Shown piece by piece: positions 25,595 to 39,168 of a stretch of 64,000 nucleotides of DNA; within the stretch, counting starts at the first letter, position 1; each line of letters opens with the position of its first letter. The translations under genes were made by a program, and so were the position numbers. The notes under the pieces were generated by a model that saw only the letters and a program-made list of their open reading frames with translations, was not told where the DNA came from and searched no databases. The DNA comes from Cladorhizidae sp. MBARI D1340-BT2 (Eukaryota; Porifera; Demospongiae; Poecilosclerida; Cladorhizidae), in NCBI GenBank assembly GCA_028752905.1, contig JAQNBH010000004.1:2898610-2962609 (forward strand), in the 5' to 3' direction.

Positions 25595-28500
25595 CTATAC
25601 TATAATATATGGGAATAGTATAGTTCTCCACTGCTCCACTATAATATATGGGAATAGTGTAGTGCTCCACTGCTCTACTATAATATATGGGAATAGTGTA
25701 GTTCTCCACTCCTCCACTATAATATATGGGAATAGTGTAGTTCTCCACTGCTCTACTATAATATATGGGAATAGTGTAGTTCTCCACTCCTCTACTATAA
25801 TATATGGGAATAGTGTAGTTCTCCACTCCTCCACTATAATATATGGGAATAGTGTAGTTCTCCACTCCTCCACTATAATATATGGGAATAGTGTAGTTCT
25901 CCACTGCTCTACTATAATATATGGGAATAGTGTAGTTCTCCACTGCTCTAGTATAATATATGGGAATAGTGTAGTTCTCCACTCCTCCACTATAATATAT
26001 GGGAATAGTGTAGTTCTCCACTGCTCTACTATAATATATGGGAATAGTGTAGTTCTCCACTGCTCCACTATAATATATGGGAATAGTGTAGTTCTCCACT
26101 GCTCCACTATAATATATGGGAATAGTGTAGTTCTCCACTGCTCTACTATAATATATGGGAATAGTGTAGTTCTCCACTGCTCCACTATAATATATGGGAA
26201 TAGTGTAGTTCTCCACTGCTCTACTATAATATATGGGAATAGTGTAGTTCTCCACTCCTCTACTATAATATATGGGAATAGTGTAGTGCTCCACTCCTCC
26301 ACTATAATATATGGGAATAGTGTAGTTCTCCACTGCTCTACTATAATATATGGGAATAGTGTAGTTCTACACTGCTCTACTATAATATATGGGAATAGTG
26401 TAGTTCTCCACTCCTCCACTATAATATATGGGAATAGTGTAGTTCTCCACTGCTCTACTATAATATATGGGAATAGTGTAGTTCTCCACTGCTCTACTAT
26501 AATATATGGGAATAGTGTAGTTCTCCACTCCTCCACTATAATATATGGGAATAGTGTAGTTCTCCACTCCTCCACTATAATATATGGGAATAGTGTAGTT
26601 CTCCACTCCTCCACTATAATATATGGGAATAGTGTAGTTCTCCACTGCTCTACTATAATATATGGGAATAGTGTAGTTCTCCACTCCTCCACTATAATAT
26701 ATGGGAATAGTGTAGTTCTCCACTCCTCCACTATAATATATGGGAATAGTGTAGTTCTCCACTCCTCCACTATAATATATGGGAATAGTGTAGTTCTTCA
26801 CTGCTCTACTATAATATATGGGAATAGTGTAGTTCTCCACTGCTCCACTATAATATATGGGAATAGTGTAGTTCTCCACTGCTCCACTATAATATATGGG
26901 AATAGTGTAGTTCTCCACTCCTCCACTATAATATATGGGAATAGTGTAGTTCTCCACTCCTCCACTATAATATATGGGAATAGTGTAGTTCCCCACTGCT
27001 CCACTATAATATATGGGAATAGTGTAGTTCTCCACTGCTCCACTATAATATATGGGAATAGTGTAGTTCTCCACTGCTCTACTATAATATATGGGAATAG
27101 TGTAGTTCTCCACTCCTCCACTATAATATATGGGAATAGTGTAGTTCTCCACTCCTCTACTATAATATATGGGAATAGTGTAGTTCTCCACTGCTCTACT
27201 ATAATATATGGGAATAGTGTAGTTCTCCACTCCTCCACTATAATATATGGGAATAGTGTAGTTCTTCACTCCTCTACTATAATATATGGGAATAGTGTAG
27301 TTCTCCACTCCTCCACTATAATATATGGGAATATTGTATTTCTCCACTGCTCTACTATAATATATGGGAATAGTGTAGTTCTCCACTACTCCACTATAAT
27401 ATATGGGAATAGTGTAGTTCTCCACTGCTCTACTATAATATATGGGAATAGTGTAGTTCTCCACTGCTCTACTATAATATATTGGAATAGTGTAGTTCTC
27501 TACTGCTCCACTATAATATATGGGAATAGTGTAGTGCTCCACTGCTCTACTATAATATATGGGAATAGTGTAGTTATCCACTGCTCCACTATAATATATA
27601 GGAATAGTGTAGTTCTCCACTGCTCCACTATAATATATGGGAATATTGTAGTTCTCCACTGTTCTACTATAATATATGGGAATAGTGTAGTTCTCCACTG
27701 CTCCACTATAATATATGGGAATAGTGTAGTTCTCCACTGCTCCACTATAATATATGGGAATAGTGTAGTTCTCCACTGCTCCACTATAATATATGGGAAT
27801 AGTGTAGTTCTCCACTGCTCCACTATAATATATGGGAATAGTGTAGTTCTCCACTGCTCCACTATAATATATGGGAATAGGGTAGTTCTCCACTGCTCTA
27901 CTATAATATATGGGAATAGTGTAGTTCTCCACTCCTCCACTATAATATATGGGAATAGTGTAGTTCTCCACTGCTCCACTATAATATATGGGAATAGTGT
28001 AGTTCTCCAGTGCTCCACTATAATATATGGGAATAGTGTAGTTCTCCACTCCTCCACTATAATATATGGGAATAGTGTAGTTCTCCACTGCTCTACTATA
28101 ATATATGGGAATAGTGTAGTTCTCCAGTGCTCCACTATAATATATGGGAATAGTGTAGTTCTCCACTGCTCCACTACAATATATGGGAATAGTGTAGTTC
28201 TCCAGTGCTCCACTATAATATATGGGAATAGTGTAGTTCTCCACTCCTCCACTATAATATATGGGAATAGTGTAGTTCTCCACTGCTCCACTATAATATA
28301 TGGGAATAGTGTAGTTCTCCACTGCTCCACTATAATATATGGGAATAGTGTAGTTCTCCACTGCTCCACTATAATATATGGGAATAGTGTAGTTCTCCAC
28401 TGCTCCACTATAATATATGGGAATAGTGTAGTTCTCCACTGCTCTACTATAATATATGGGAAGAGTGTAGTTCTCCACTCCTCCACTATAATATATGGGA

Positions 28501-31210
28501 ATAGTGTAGTTCTCCACTGCTCTACTATAATATATGGGAATAGTGTAGTTCTCCACTGCTCTACTATAATATATGAGAATAGTGTAGTTCTCCACTGCTC
28601 TACTATAATATATGGGAATAGTGTAGTTCTCCACTGCTCCACTATAATATATGGGAATAGTGTAGTTCTCCACTGCTCTACTATAATATATGGGAATAGT
28701 GTAGTTCTCCACTGCTCCACTATAATATATGGGAATAGTGTAGTTCTCCACTGCTCCACTATAATATATGGGAATAGTGTAGTTCTCCTCTCCTCCACTA
28801 TAATATATGGGAATAGTGTAGTTCTCCACTCCTCCACTATAATATATGGGAATAGTGTAGTTCTCCACTCCTCCACTATAATATATGGGAATAGTGTAGT
28901 TCTCCACTCCTCCACTATAATATATGGGAATAGTGTAGTTCTCCACTGCTCCACTATAATATATGGGAATAGTGTAGTTCTCCACTCCTCCACTATAATA
29001 TATGGGAATAGTGTAGTTCTCCACTGCTCTACTATAATATATGGGAATAGTGTAGTTCTCCACTGCTCCACTATAATATATAGGAATAGTGTAGTTCTCC
29101 ACTCCTCCACTATAATATATGGGAATAGTGTAGTTCTCCACTGCTCCACTATAATATATGGGAATAGTGTAGTTCTCCACTGCTCCACTATAATATATGG
29201 GAATAGTGTAGTTCTCCACTGCTCTACTATAATATATAGGAATAGTGTAGTTCTCCACTACTCCACTATAATATATGGGAATAGTGTAGTTCTTCACTGC
29301 TCTACTATAATATATGGGAATAGTGTAGTTCTCCACTACTCCACTATAATATATGGGAATAGTGTAGTTCTCCACTCCTCCACTATAATATATGGGAATA
29401 GTGTAGTTCTCCACTGCTCCACTATAATATATGGGAATAGTGTAGTTCTCCACTCCTCTACTATAATATATGGGAATAGTGTAGTTCTCCACTGCTCCAC
29501 TATAATATATGTGAATAGTGTAGTTCTCCACTGCTCTACTATAATATATGGGAATAGTGTAGTTCTCCACTGCTCTACTATAATATATGGGAATAGTGTA
29601 GTTCTCCACTGCTCCACTATAATATATGGGAATAGTGTAGTTCTCCACTCCTCCACTATAATATATGGGAATAGTGTAGTTCTCCACTGCTCCACTATAA
29701 TATATGGGAATAGTGTAGTTCTCCACTCCTCAACTATAATATATGGGAATAGTGTAGTTCTCCACTGCTCCACTATAATATATGGGAATAGTGTAGTTCT
29801 CCACTGCTCCACTATAATATATGGGAATAGTGTAGTTCTCCACTCCTCTACTATAATATATGGGAATAGTGTAGTTCTCCACTGCTCCACTATAATATAT
29901 GGGAATAGTGTAGTTCTCCACTGCTCTACTATAATATATGGGAATAGTGTAGTTCTCCACTCCTCCACTATAATATATGGGAATAGTGTAGTTCTCCACT
30001 CCTCCACTATAATATATGGGAATAGTGTAGTTCTCCACTGCTCCACTATAATATATGGGAATAGTGTAGTTCTCCACTCCTCTACTATAATATATGGGAA
30101 TAGTGTAGTTCTCCACTGCTCCACTATAATATATGGGAATAGTGTAGTTCTCCACTGCTCTACTATAATATATGGGAATAGTGTAGTTCTCCACTCCTCC
30201 ACTATAATATATGGGAATAGTGTAGTTCTCCACTCCTCCACTATAATATATGGGAATAGTGTAGTTCTCCACTCCTCCACTATAATATATGGGAATAGTG
30301 TAGTTCTCCACTCCTCCACTATAATATATGGGAATAGTGTAGTTCTCCACTGCTCCACTATAATATATGGGAATAGTGTAGTACTCCACTCCTCCACTAT
30401 AATATATGGGAATAGTGTAGTTCTCCACTGCTCTACTATAATATATGGGAATAGTGTAGTTCTCCACTGCTCTACTATAATATATGGGAATAGTGTAGTT
30501 CTCCACTGCTCCACTATAATATATGGGAATAGTGTAGTTCTCCACTGCTCTACTATAATATATGGGAATAGTGTAGTTCTCCACTCCTCCACTATAATAT
30601 ATGGGAATAGTGTAGTTCTCCACTCCTCCACTATAATATATGGGAATAGTGTAGTTCTCCACTCCTCCACTATAATATATGGGAATAGTGTAGTTCTCCA
30701 CTGCTCTACTATAATATATGGGAATAGTGTAGTTCTCCACTGCTCTACTATAATATATGGGAATAGTGTAGTTCTCCACTCCTCCACTATAATATATGGG
30801 AATAGTGTAGTTCTCCACTGCTCCACTATAATATAAGGGAATAGTGTAGTTCTCCACTCCTCCACTATAATATATGGGAATAGTGTAGTTCTGCACTCCT
30901 CCACTATAATATATGGGAATAGTGTAGTTCTCCACTCCTCCACTATAATATATGGGAATAGTGTAGTTCTCCACTCCTCCACTATAATATATGGGAATAG
31001 TGTAGTTCTCCACTGCTCTACTATAATATATGGGAATAGTGTAGTTCTCCACTCCTCCACTATAATATATGGGAATAGTGTAGTTCTCCACTCCTCCACT
31101 ATAATATATGGGAATAGTGTAGTTCTCCACTGCTCCACTATAATATATGGGAATAGTGTAGTTCTCCACTGCTCTACTATAATATATGGGAATAGTGTAG
31201 TTCTCCACTG
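25595..31210. repeat. Macro-block B4 (5,616 bp, exactly 144 monomers)
   Basis: It starts with a head monomer at 25,595, here preceded by an extra change (CCAATGC). Its length is exactly 144 x 39 and it contains no length-variant monomer. Its middle has a private cluster of CTCCAGTGCTCC variants at 28,005, 28,122 and 28,200, spaced 117 and 78 bp apart, and one ACTACAATAT near 28,174. Its last 1.5 kb, from the CTCAACTATA variant near 29,730, matches the tails of B5 (about 37,295) and B6 (about 42,636). It lacks the 43-bp tail marker of B0, B1, B2, B3 and B7. Confidence 0.75.
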
Positions 31211-31255
31211 CTATACTATAATATATGGGAATAGTATAGTTCTCCACTGCTCCAC

Positions 31256-31293
31256 TATAAAAATGGGAATAGTGTAGTGCTCCACTGCTCCAC
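31256..31293. repeat. 38-bp monomer (B5, first of pair)
   Basis: The core reads ATAAAAATGGG, one base short with an A-run. It is followed by GTGCTCC. It immediately follows the head monomer and is paired with a second copy 116 bp downstream. Confidence 0.95.
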
Positions 31294-31371
31294 TATAATA
31301 TATGGGAATAGTGTAGTTCTCCACTCCTCTACTATAATATATGGGAATAGTGTAGTTCTCCACTGCTCCAC

Positions 31372-31409
31372 TATAAAAATGGGAATAGTGTAGTGCTCCA
31401 CTGCTCCAC
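31372..31409. repeat. 38-bp monomer (B5, second of pair)
   Basis: It has the same ATAAAAATGGG core and GTGCTCC flank as the copy at 31,256. The pair therefore reflects a three-monomer duplication. Confidence 0.95.
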
Positions 31410-34400
31410 TATAATATATGGGAATAGTGTAGTTCACCACTCCTCCACTATAATATATGGGAATAGTGTAGTTCTCCACTGCTCTACTATAATATATGGG
31501 AATAGTGTAGTTCTCCACTGCTCCACTATAATATATGAGAATAGTGTAGTTCTCCACTGCTCCACTATAATATATGGGAATATTGTAGTTCTCCACTGCT
31601 CCACTATAATATATGGGAATATTGTAGTTCTCCACTACTCTACTATAATTTATGGGAATAGTGTAGTTCTCCACTGCTCTACTATAATATATGGGAATAG
31701 TGTAGTTCTCCACTCCTCCACTATAATATATGGGAATAGTGTAGTTCTCCACTGCTCTACTATAATATATGGGAATAGTGTAGTTCTCCACTGCTCCACT
31801 ATAATATATGGGAATAGTGTTGTTCTCAACTCCTCCACTATAATATATGGGAATAGTGTAGTTCTCCACTCCTCCACTATAATATATGGGAATAGTGTAG
31901 TTCTCCACTGCTCCACTATAATATATGGGAATAGTGTAGTTCTCCACTCCTCCACTATAATATATGGGAATGGTGTAGTTCTCCACTCCTCCACTATAAT
32001 ATATGGGAATAGTGTAGTTCTCCACTCCTCCACTATAATATATGGGAATAGTGTAGTTCTCCACTCCTCTACTATAATATATGGGAATAGTGTAGTTCTC
32101 CACTCCTCCACTATAGTATATGGGAATAGTGTAGTTCTCCACTCCTCTACTATAATATATGGGAATAGTGTAGTTCTCCACTGCTCCACTATAATATATG
32201 GGAATAGTGTAGTTCTCCACTGCTCCACTATAATATATGGGAATAGTGTAGTTCTCCACTCCTCCACTATAATATATGGGAATAGTGTAGTTCTCCACTG
32301 CTCTACTATAATATATGGGAATAGTGTAGTTCTCCACTCCTCCACTATAATATATGGGAATAGTGTAGTTCTCCACTGCTCTACTATAATATATGGGAAT
32401 AGTGTAGTTCTCTACTGCTCCACTATAATATATGGGAATAGTGTAGTTCTCCACTGCTCTACTATAATATATGGGAATAGTGTAGTTCTCCACTGCTCCA
32501 CTATAATATATGGGAATAGTGTAGTTCTCCACTCCTCCACTATAATATATGGGAATAGTGTAGTTCTCAACTGCTCTACTATAATATATGGGAATAGTGT
32601 AGTTCTCCACTCCTCCACTATAATATATGGGAATAGTGTAGTTCTCAACTGCTCTACTATAATATATGGGAATAGTGTAGTTCTCCACTCCTCCACTATA
32701 ATATATGGGAATAGTGTAGTTCTCCACTGCTCCACTATAATATATGGGAATAGTGTAGTTCTCCACTCCTCCACTATAATATATGGGAATAGTGTAGTTC
32801 TCCACTGCTCCACTATAATATATTGGAATAGTGTAGTTCTCCACTCCTCCACTATAATATATGGGAATAGTGTAGTTCTCCACTGCTCTACTATAATATA
32901 TGGGAATAGTGTAGTTCTCCACTCCTCCACTATAATATATGGGAATAGTGTAGTTCTCCACTGCTATACTATAATATATGGGAATAGTGTAGTTCTCCAC
33001 TGCTCTACTATAATATATGGGAATATTGTAGTTCTCCACTCCTCCACTATAATATATGGGAATAGTGTAGTTCTCCACTCCTACACTATAATATATGGGA
33101 ATAGTGTAGTTCTCCACTGCTCCACTATAATATATGGGAATAGTGTAGTTCTCCACTCCTCCACTATAATATATGGGAATAGTGTAGTTCTCCACTCCTC
33201 CACTATAATATATGGGAATATTGTAGTTCTCCACTCCTCCACTATAATATATGGGAATAGTGTAGTTCTCCACTGCTCTACTATAATATATGGGAATAGT
33301 GTAGTTCTCCACTGCTCCACTATAATATATGGGAATAGTGTAGTTCTCCACTGCTCTACTATAATATATGGGAATAGTGTAGTTCTCCACTCCTCTACTA
33401 TAATATATGGGAATAGTGTAGTTCTCCACCGCTCTACTATAATATATGGGAATAGTGTAGTTCTCCACTCCTCCACTATAATATATGGGAATAGTGTAGT
33501 TCTCCACCGCTCTACTATAATATATGGGAATAGTGTAGTTCTCAACTGCTCCACTATAATATATGGGAATAGTGTAGTTCTCCACTGCTCCACTATAATA
33601 TATGGGAATAGGGTAGTTCTCCACTGCTCTACTATAATATATGGGAATAGTGTAGTTCTCCACTGCTCCACTATAATATATGGGAATAGTGTTGTTCTCA
33701 ACTCCTCCACTATAATATATGGGAATAGTGTAGTTCTCCACTGCTCCACTATAATATATGGGAATAGTGTAGTTCTCCACTGCTCCACTATAATATATGG
33801 GAATAGTGTAGTGCTCCACTGCTCTACTATAATATATGGGAATAGTGTAGTTCTCCACTCCTCCACTATAATATATGGGAATAGTGTAGTTCTCCACTCC
33901 TCTACTATAATATATGGGAATAGTGTAGTTCTCCACTCCTCCACTATAATATATAGGAATAGTGTAGTTCTCCACTGCTCCACTATAATATATGGGAATA
34001 TTGTAGTTCTCCACTGCTCCACTATAATATATGGGAATAGTGTAGTTCTCCACTGCTCCACTATAATATATGGGAATAGGGTAGTTCTCCACTGCTCTAC
34101 TATAATATATGGGAATAGTGTAGTTCTCCACTGCTCCACTATAATATATGGGAATAGTGTTGTTCTCAACTCCTCCACTATAATATATGCGAATAGTGTA
34201 GTTCTCCACTGCTCCACTATAATATATGGGAATAGTGTAGTTCTCCACTGCTCCACTATAATATATGGGAATAGTGTAGTTCTCCACTCCTCCACTATAA
34301 TATATGGGAATGGTGTAGTTCTCCACTGCTCCACTATAATATATGGGAATAGTGTAGTTCTCCACTCCTCCACTATAATATATGGGAATAGTGTAGTTCT

Positions 34401-37400
34401 CCACTGCTCCACTATAATATATGGGAATAGTGTAGTTCTCCACTGCTCTACTATAATATATGGGAATAGTGTAGTTCTCCACTCCTCCACTATAATATAT
34501 AGGAATAGTGTAGTTCTCCACTGCTCTACTATAATATATGGGAATGGTGTAGTTCTCCACTGCTCTACTATAATATATGGGAATAGTGTAGTTCTCCACT
34601 GCTCCACTATAATATATGGGAATAGTGTAGTTCTCCACTCCTCCACTATAATATATGGGAATAGTGTAGTTCTCCACTGCTCTACTATAATATATGGGAA
34701 TAGTGTAGTTCTCCACTGCTCCACTATAATATATGGGAATAGTGTAGTTCTCCACTGCTCTACTATAATATATGGGAATAGTGTAGTTCTCCACTGCTCT
34801 ACTATAATATATGGGAATAGTGTAGTTCTCCACTCCTCCACTATAATATATAGGAATAGTGTAGTTCTCCACTGCTCTACTATAATATATGGGAATAGTG
34901 TAGTTCTCCACTGCTCTACTATAATATATGAGAATAGTGTAGTTCTCCACTGCTCTACTATAATATATGGGAATAGTGTAGTTCTCCACTCCTCCACTAT
35001 AATATATGGGAATAGTGTAGTTCTCCACTCCTCCACTATAATATATGAGAATAGTGTAGTTCTCCACTGCTCTACTATAATATATGGGAATAGTGTAGTT
35101 CTCCACTCCTCCACTATAATATATGGGAATAATGTAGTTCTCCACTGCTCCACTATAATATATGAGAATAGTGTAGTTCTCCACTGCTCTACTATAATAT
35201 ATGGGAATAGTGTAGTTCTCCACTCCTCCACTATAATATATGGGAATAGTGTAGTTCTCCACTGCTCCACTATAATATATGGGAATAGTGTAGTTCTCCA
35301 CTGCTCCACTATAATATATGGGAATAGTGTAGTTCTCCACTGCTCCACTATAATATATGGGAATAGTGTAGTTCTCCACTCCTCCACTATAATATATGGG
35401 AATAGTGTAGTTCTCCACTCCTCCACTATAATATATGGGAATAGTGTAGTTCTCCACTGCTCCACTATAATATATGGGAATAGTGTAGTTCTCCACTCCT
35501 CCACTATAATATATGGCAATAGTGTAGTTCTCCACTGCTCTACTATAATATATGGGAATAGTGTAGTTCTCCACTGCTCCACTATAATATATGGGAATAG
35601 TGTAGTTCTCCACTCCTCCACTATAATATATGGGAATAGTGTAGTTCTCCACTCCTCTACTATAATATATGGGAATAGTGTAGTTCTCCACTCCTCCACT
35701 ATAATATATGGGAATAGTGTAGTTCTCCACTCCTCCACTATAATATATGGGAATAGTGTAGTTCTCCAATCCTCCACTATAATATATGGGAATAGTGTAG
35801 TTCTCCACTGCTCCACTATAATATATGGGAATAGTGTAGTTCTCCACTCCTCCACTATAATATATGGGAATAGTGTAGTTCTCCACTGCTCCACTATAAT
35901 ATATTGGAATAGTGTAGTTCTCCACTCCTCCACTATAATATATGGGAATAGTGTAGTTCTCCACTGCTCTACTATAATATATGGGAATAGTGTAGTTCTC
36001 CACTCCTCCACTATAATATATGGGAATAGTGTAGTTCTCCACTCCTCCACTATAATATATGGGAATAGTGTAGTTCTCCACTGCTCTACTATAATATATG
36101 GGAATAGAGTAGTTCTCCACTGCTCCACTATAATATATGGGAATAGTGTAGTTCTCCACTCCTACACTATAATATATGGGAATAGTGTAGTTCTCCACTG
36201 CTCCACTATAATATATGGGAATAGTGTAGTTCTCCACTCCTCCACTATAATATATGGGAATAGTGTAGTTCTCCACTCCTCCACTATAATATATGGGAAT
36301 AGTGTAGTTCTCCACTCCTCCACTATAATATATGGGAATAGTGTAGTTCTCCACTGCTCTACTATAATATATGGGAATAGTGTAGTTCTCCACTGCTCCA
36401 CTATAATATATGGGAATAGTGTAGTGCTCCACTGCTCTACTATAATATATGGGAATAGTGTAGTTCTCCACTGCTCCACTATAATATATAGGAATAGTGT
36501 AGTTCTCCACTGCTCTACTATAATATATGGGAATAGTGTAGTTCTCCACTCCTCCACTATAATATATGGGAATAGTGTAGTTCTCCACTCCTCCACTATA
36601 ATATATGGGAATAGTGTAGTTCTCCACTCCTCCACTATAATATATGGGAATAGTGTAGTTCTCCACTCCTCCACTATAATATATGGGAATATTGTAGTTC
36701 TCCACTGCTCCACTATAATATATGGGAATAGTGTAGTTCTCCACTGCTCCACTATAATATATGGGAATAGTGTAGTTCTCCACTGCTCCACTATAATATA
36801 TGGGAATAGTGTAGTTCTCCACTCCTCTACTATAATATATGGGAATAGTGTAGTTCTCCACTGCTCTACTATAATATATGGGAATAGTGTAGTTCTCCAC
36901 TCCTCCACTATAATATATGGGAATAGTGTAGTTCTCCACTGCTCCACTATAATATATGGGAATAGTGTAGTTCTCCACTCCTCTACTATAATATATGGGA
37001 ATAGTGTAGTTCTCCACTGCTCTACTATAATATATGGGAATAGTGTAGTTCTCTACTGCTCTACTATAATATATGGGAATAGTGTAGTTCTCCACTGCTC
37101 TACTATAATATATGGGAATAGTGTAGTTCTCCACTGCTCTACTATAATATATGGGAATAGTGTAGTTCTCCACTGCTCCACTATAATATATGGGAATAGT
37201 GTAGTTCTCCACTCCTCCACTATAATATATGGGAATAGTGTAGTTCTCCACTGCTCCACTATAATATATGGGAATAGTGTAGTTCTCCACTCCTCAACTA
37301 TAATATATGGGAATAGTGTAGTTCTCCACTGCTCCACTATAATATATGGGAATAGTGTAGTTCTCCACTGCTCCACTATAATATATGGGAATAGTGTAGT

Positions 37401-39014
37401 TCTCCACTCCTCTACTATAATATATGGGAATAGTGTAGTTCTCCACTCCTCCACTATAATATATGGGAATAGTGTAGTTCTCCACTGCTCTACTATAATA
37501 TATGGGAATAGTATAGTTCTCCACTGCTCCACTATAATATATGGGAATAGTGTAGTTCTCCACTGCTCTACTATAATATATGGGAATAGTGTAGTTCTCC
37601 ACTCCTCCACTATAATATATGGGAATAGTGTAGTTCTCCACTCCTCCACTATAATATATGGGAATAGTGTAGTTCTCCACTGCTCCACTATAATATATGG
37701 GAATAGTGTAGTTCTCCACTCCTCTACTATAATATATGGGAATAGTGTAGTTCTCCACTGCTCCACTATAATATATGGGAATAGTGTAGTTCTCCACTGC
37801 TCTACTATAATATATGGGAATAGTGTAGTTCTCCACTCCTCCACTATAATATATGGGAATAGTGTAGTTCTCCACTCCTCCACTATAATATATGGGAATA
37901 GTGTAGTTCTCCACTCCTCCACTATAATATATGGGAATAGTGTAGTTCTCCACTCCTCCACTATAATATATGGGAATAGTGTAGTTCTCCACTGCTCCAC
38001 TATAATATATGGGAATAGTGTAGTACTCCACTCCTCCACTATAATATATGGGAATAGTGTAGTTCTCCACTGCTCTACTATAATATATGGGAATAGTGTA
38101 GTTCTCCACTGCTCTACTATAATATATGGGAATAGTGTAGTTCTCCACTGCTCCACTATAATATATGGGAATAGTGTAGTTCTCCACTGCTCTACTATAA
38201 TATATGGGAATAGTGTAGTTCTCCACTGCTCCACTATAATATATGGGAATAGTGTAGTTCTCCACTCCTCCACTATAATATATGGGAATAGTGTAGTTCT
38301 CCACTGCTCTACTATAATATATGGGAATAGTGTAGTTCTCCACTCCTCCACTATAATATATGGGAATAGTGTAGTTCTCCACTGCTCCACTATAATATAT
38401 GGGAATAGTGTAGTTCTCCACTGCTCTACTATAATATATGGGAATAGTGTAGTTCTCCACTGCTCTACTATAATATATGGGAATAGTGTAGTTCTCCACT
38501 CCTCCACTATAATATATGGGAATAGTGTAGTTCTCCACTGCTCCACTATAATATAAGGGAATAGTGTAGTTCTCCACTCCTCCACTATAATATATGGGAA
38601 TAGTGTAGTTCTGCACTCCTCCACTATAATATATGGGAATAGTGTAGTTCTCCACTCCTCCACTATAATATATGGGAATAGTGTAGTTCTCCACTCCTCC
38701 ACTATAATATATGGGAATAGTGTAGTTCTCCACTGCTCTACTATAATATATGGGAATAGTGTAGTTCTCCACTCCTCCACTATAATATATGGGAATAGTG
38801 TAGTTCTCCACTCCTCCACTATAATATATGGGAATAGTGTAGTTCTCCACTGCTCCACTATAATATATGGGAATAGTGTAGTTCTCCACTCCTCCACTAT
38901 AATATATGGGAATAGTGTAGTTCTCCACTGCTCTACTATAATATATGGGAATAGTGTAGTTCTCCACTGCTATACTATAATATATGGGAATAGTATAGTT
39001 CTCCACTGCTCCAC

Positions 39015-39052
39015 TATAAAAATGGGAATAGTGTAGTGCTCCACTGCTCCAC
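39015..39052. repeat. 38-bp monomer (B6, first of pair)
   Basis: It is the counterpart of 31,256 at a shift of 7,759 bp, with the same core and flanks. Confidence 0.95.
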
Positions 39053-39130
39053 TATAATATATGGGAATAGTGTAGTTCTCCACTCCTCTACTATAATATA
39101 TGGGAATAGTGTAGTTCTCCACTGCTCCAC

Positions 39131-39168
39131 TATAAAAATGGGAATAGTGTAGTGCTCCACTGCTCCAC
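39131..39168. repeat. 38-bp monomer (B6, second of pair)
   Basis: It is the counterpart of 31,372 at a shift of 7,759 bp. Confidence 0.95.

Larger units (their letters stand above)
31211..38969. repeat. Macro-block B5 (7,759 bp)
   Basis: It opens with the head monomer at 31,211, followed by a 38-bp monomer at 31,256, a second at 31,372 and a TTCACCAC variant near 31,435. The same arrangement opens B6 and B7. Its length is 199 monomers minus 2 bp, the 2 bp being the two 38-bp monomers. TATAGTATA is at 32,116. An ATGCGAAT variant is at 34,190. Compared with B6 it carries about 2.3 kb extra, roughly 34,950-37,230. Compared with B7 it differs by 2 monomers near 33.4 kb and 3 near 34.6 kb, then stays colinear to about 36.75 kb. 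Confidence 0.85.

Noticed and set aside
31256..31293. Mobile element or target-site duplication at the A-run monomers
   Set aside because: The change is one base shorter with an A-run inside an otherwise normal monomer. No inserted sequence is present.
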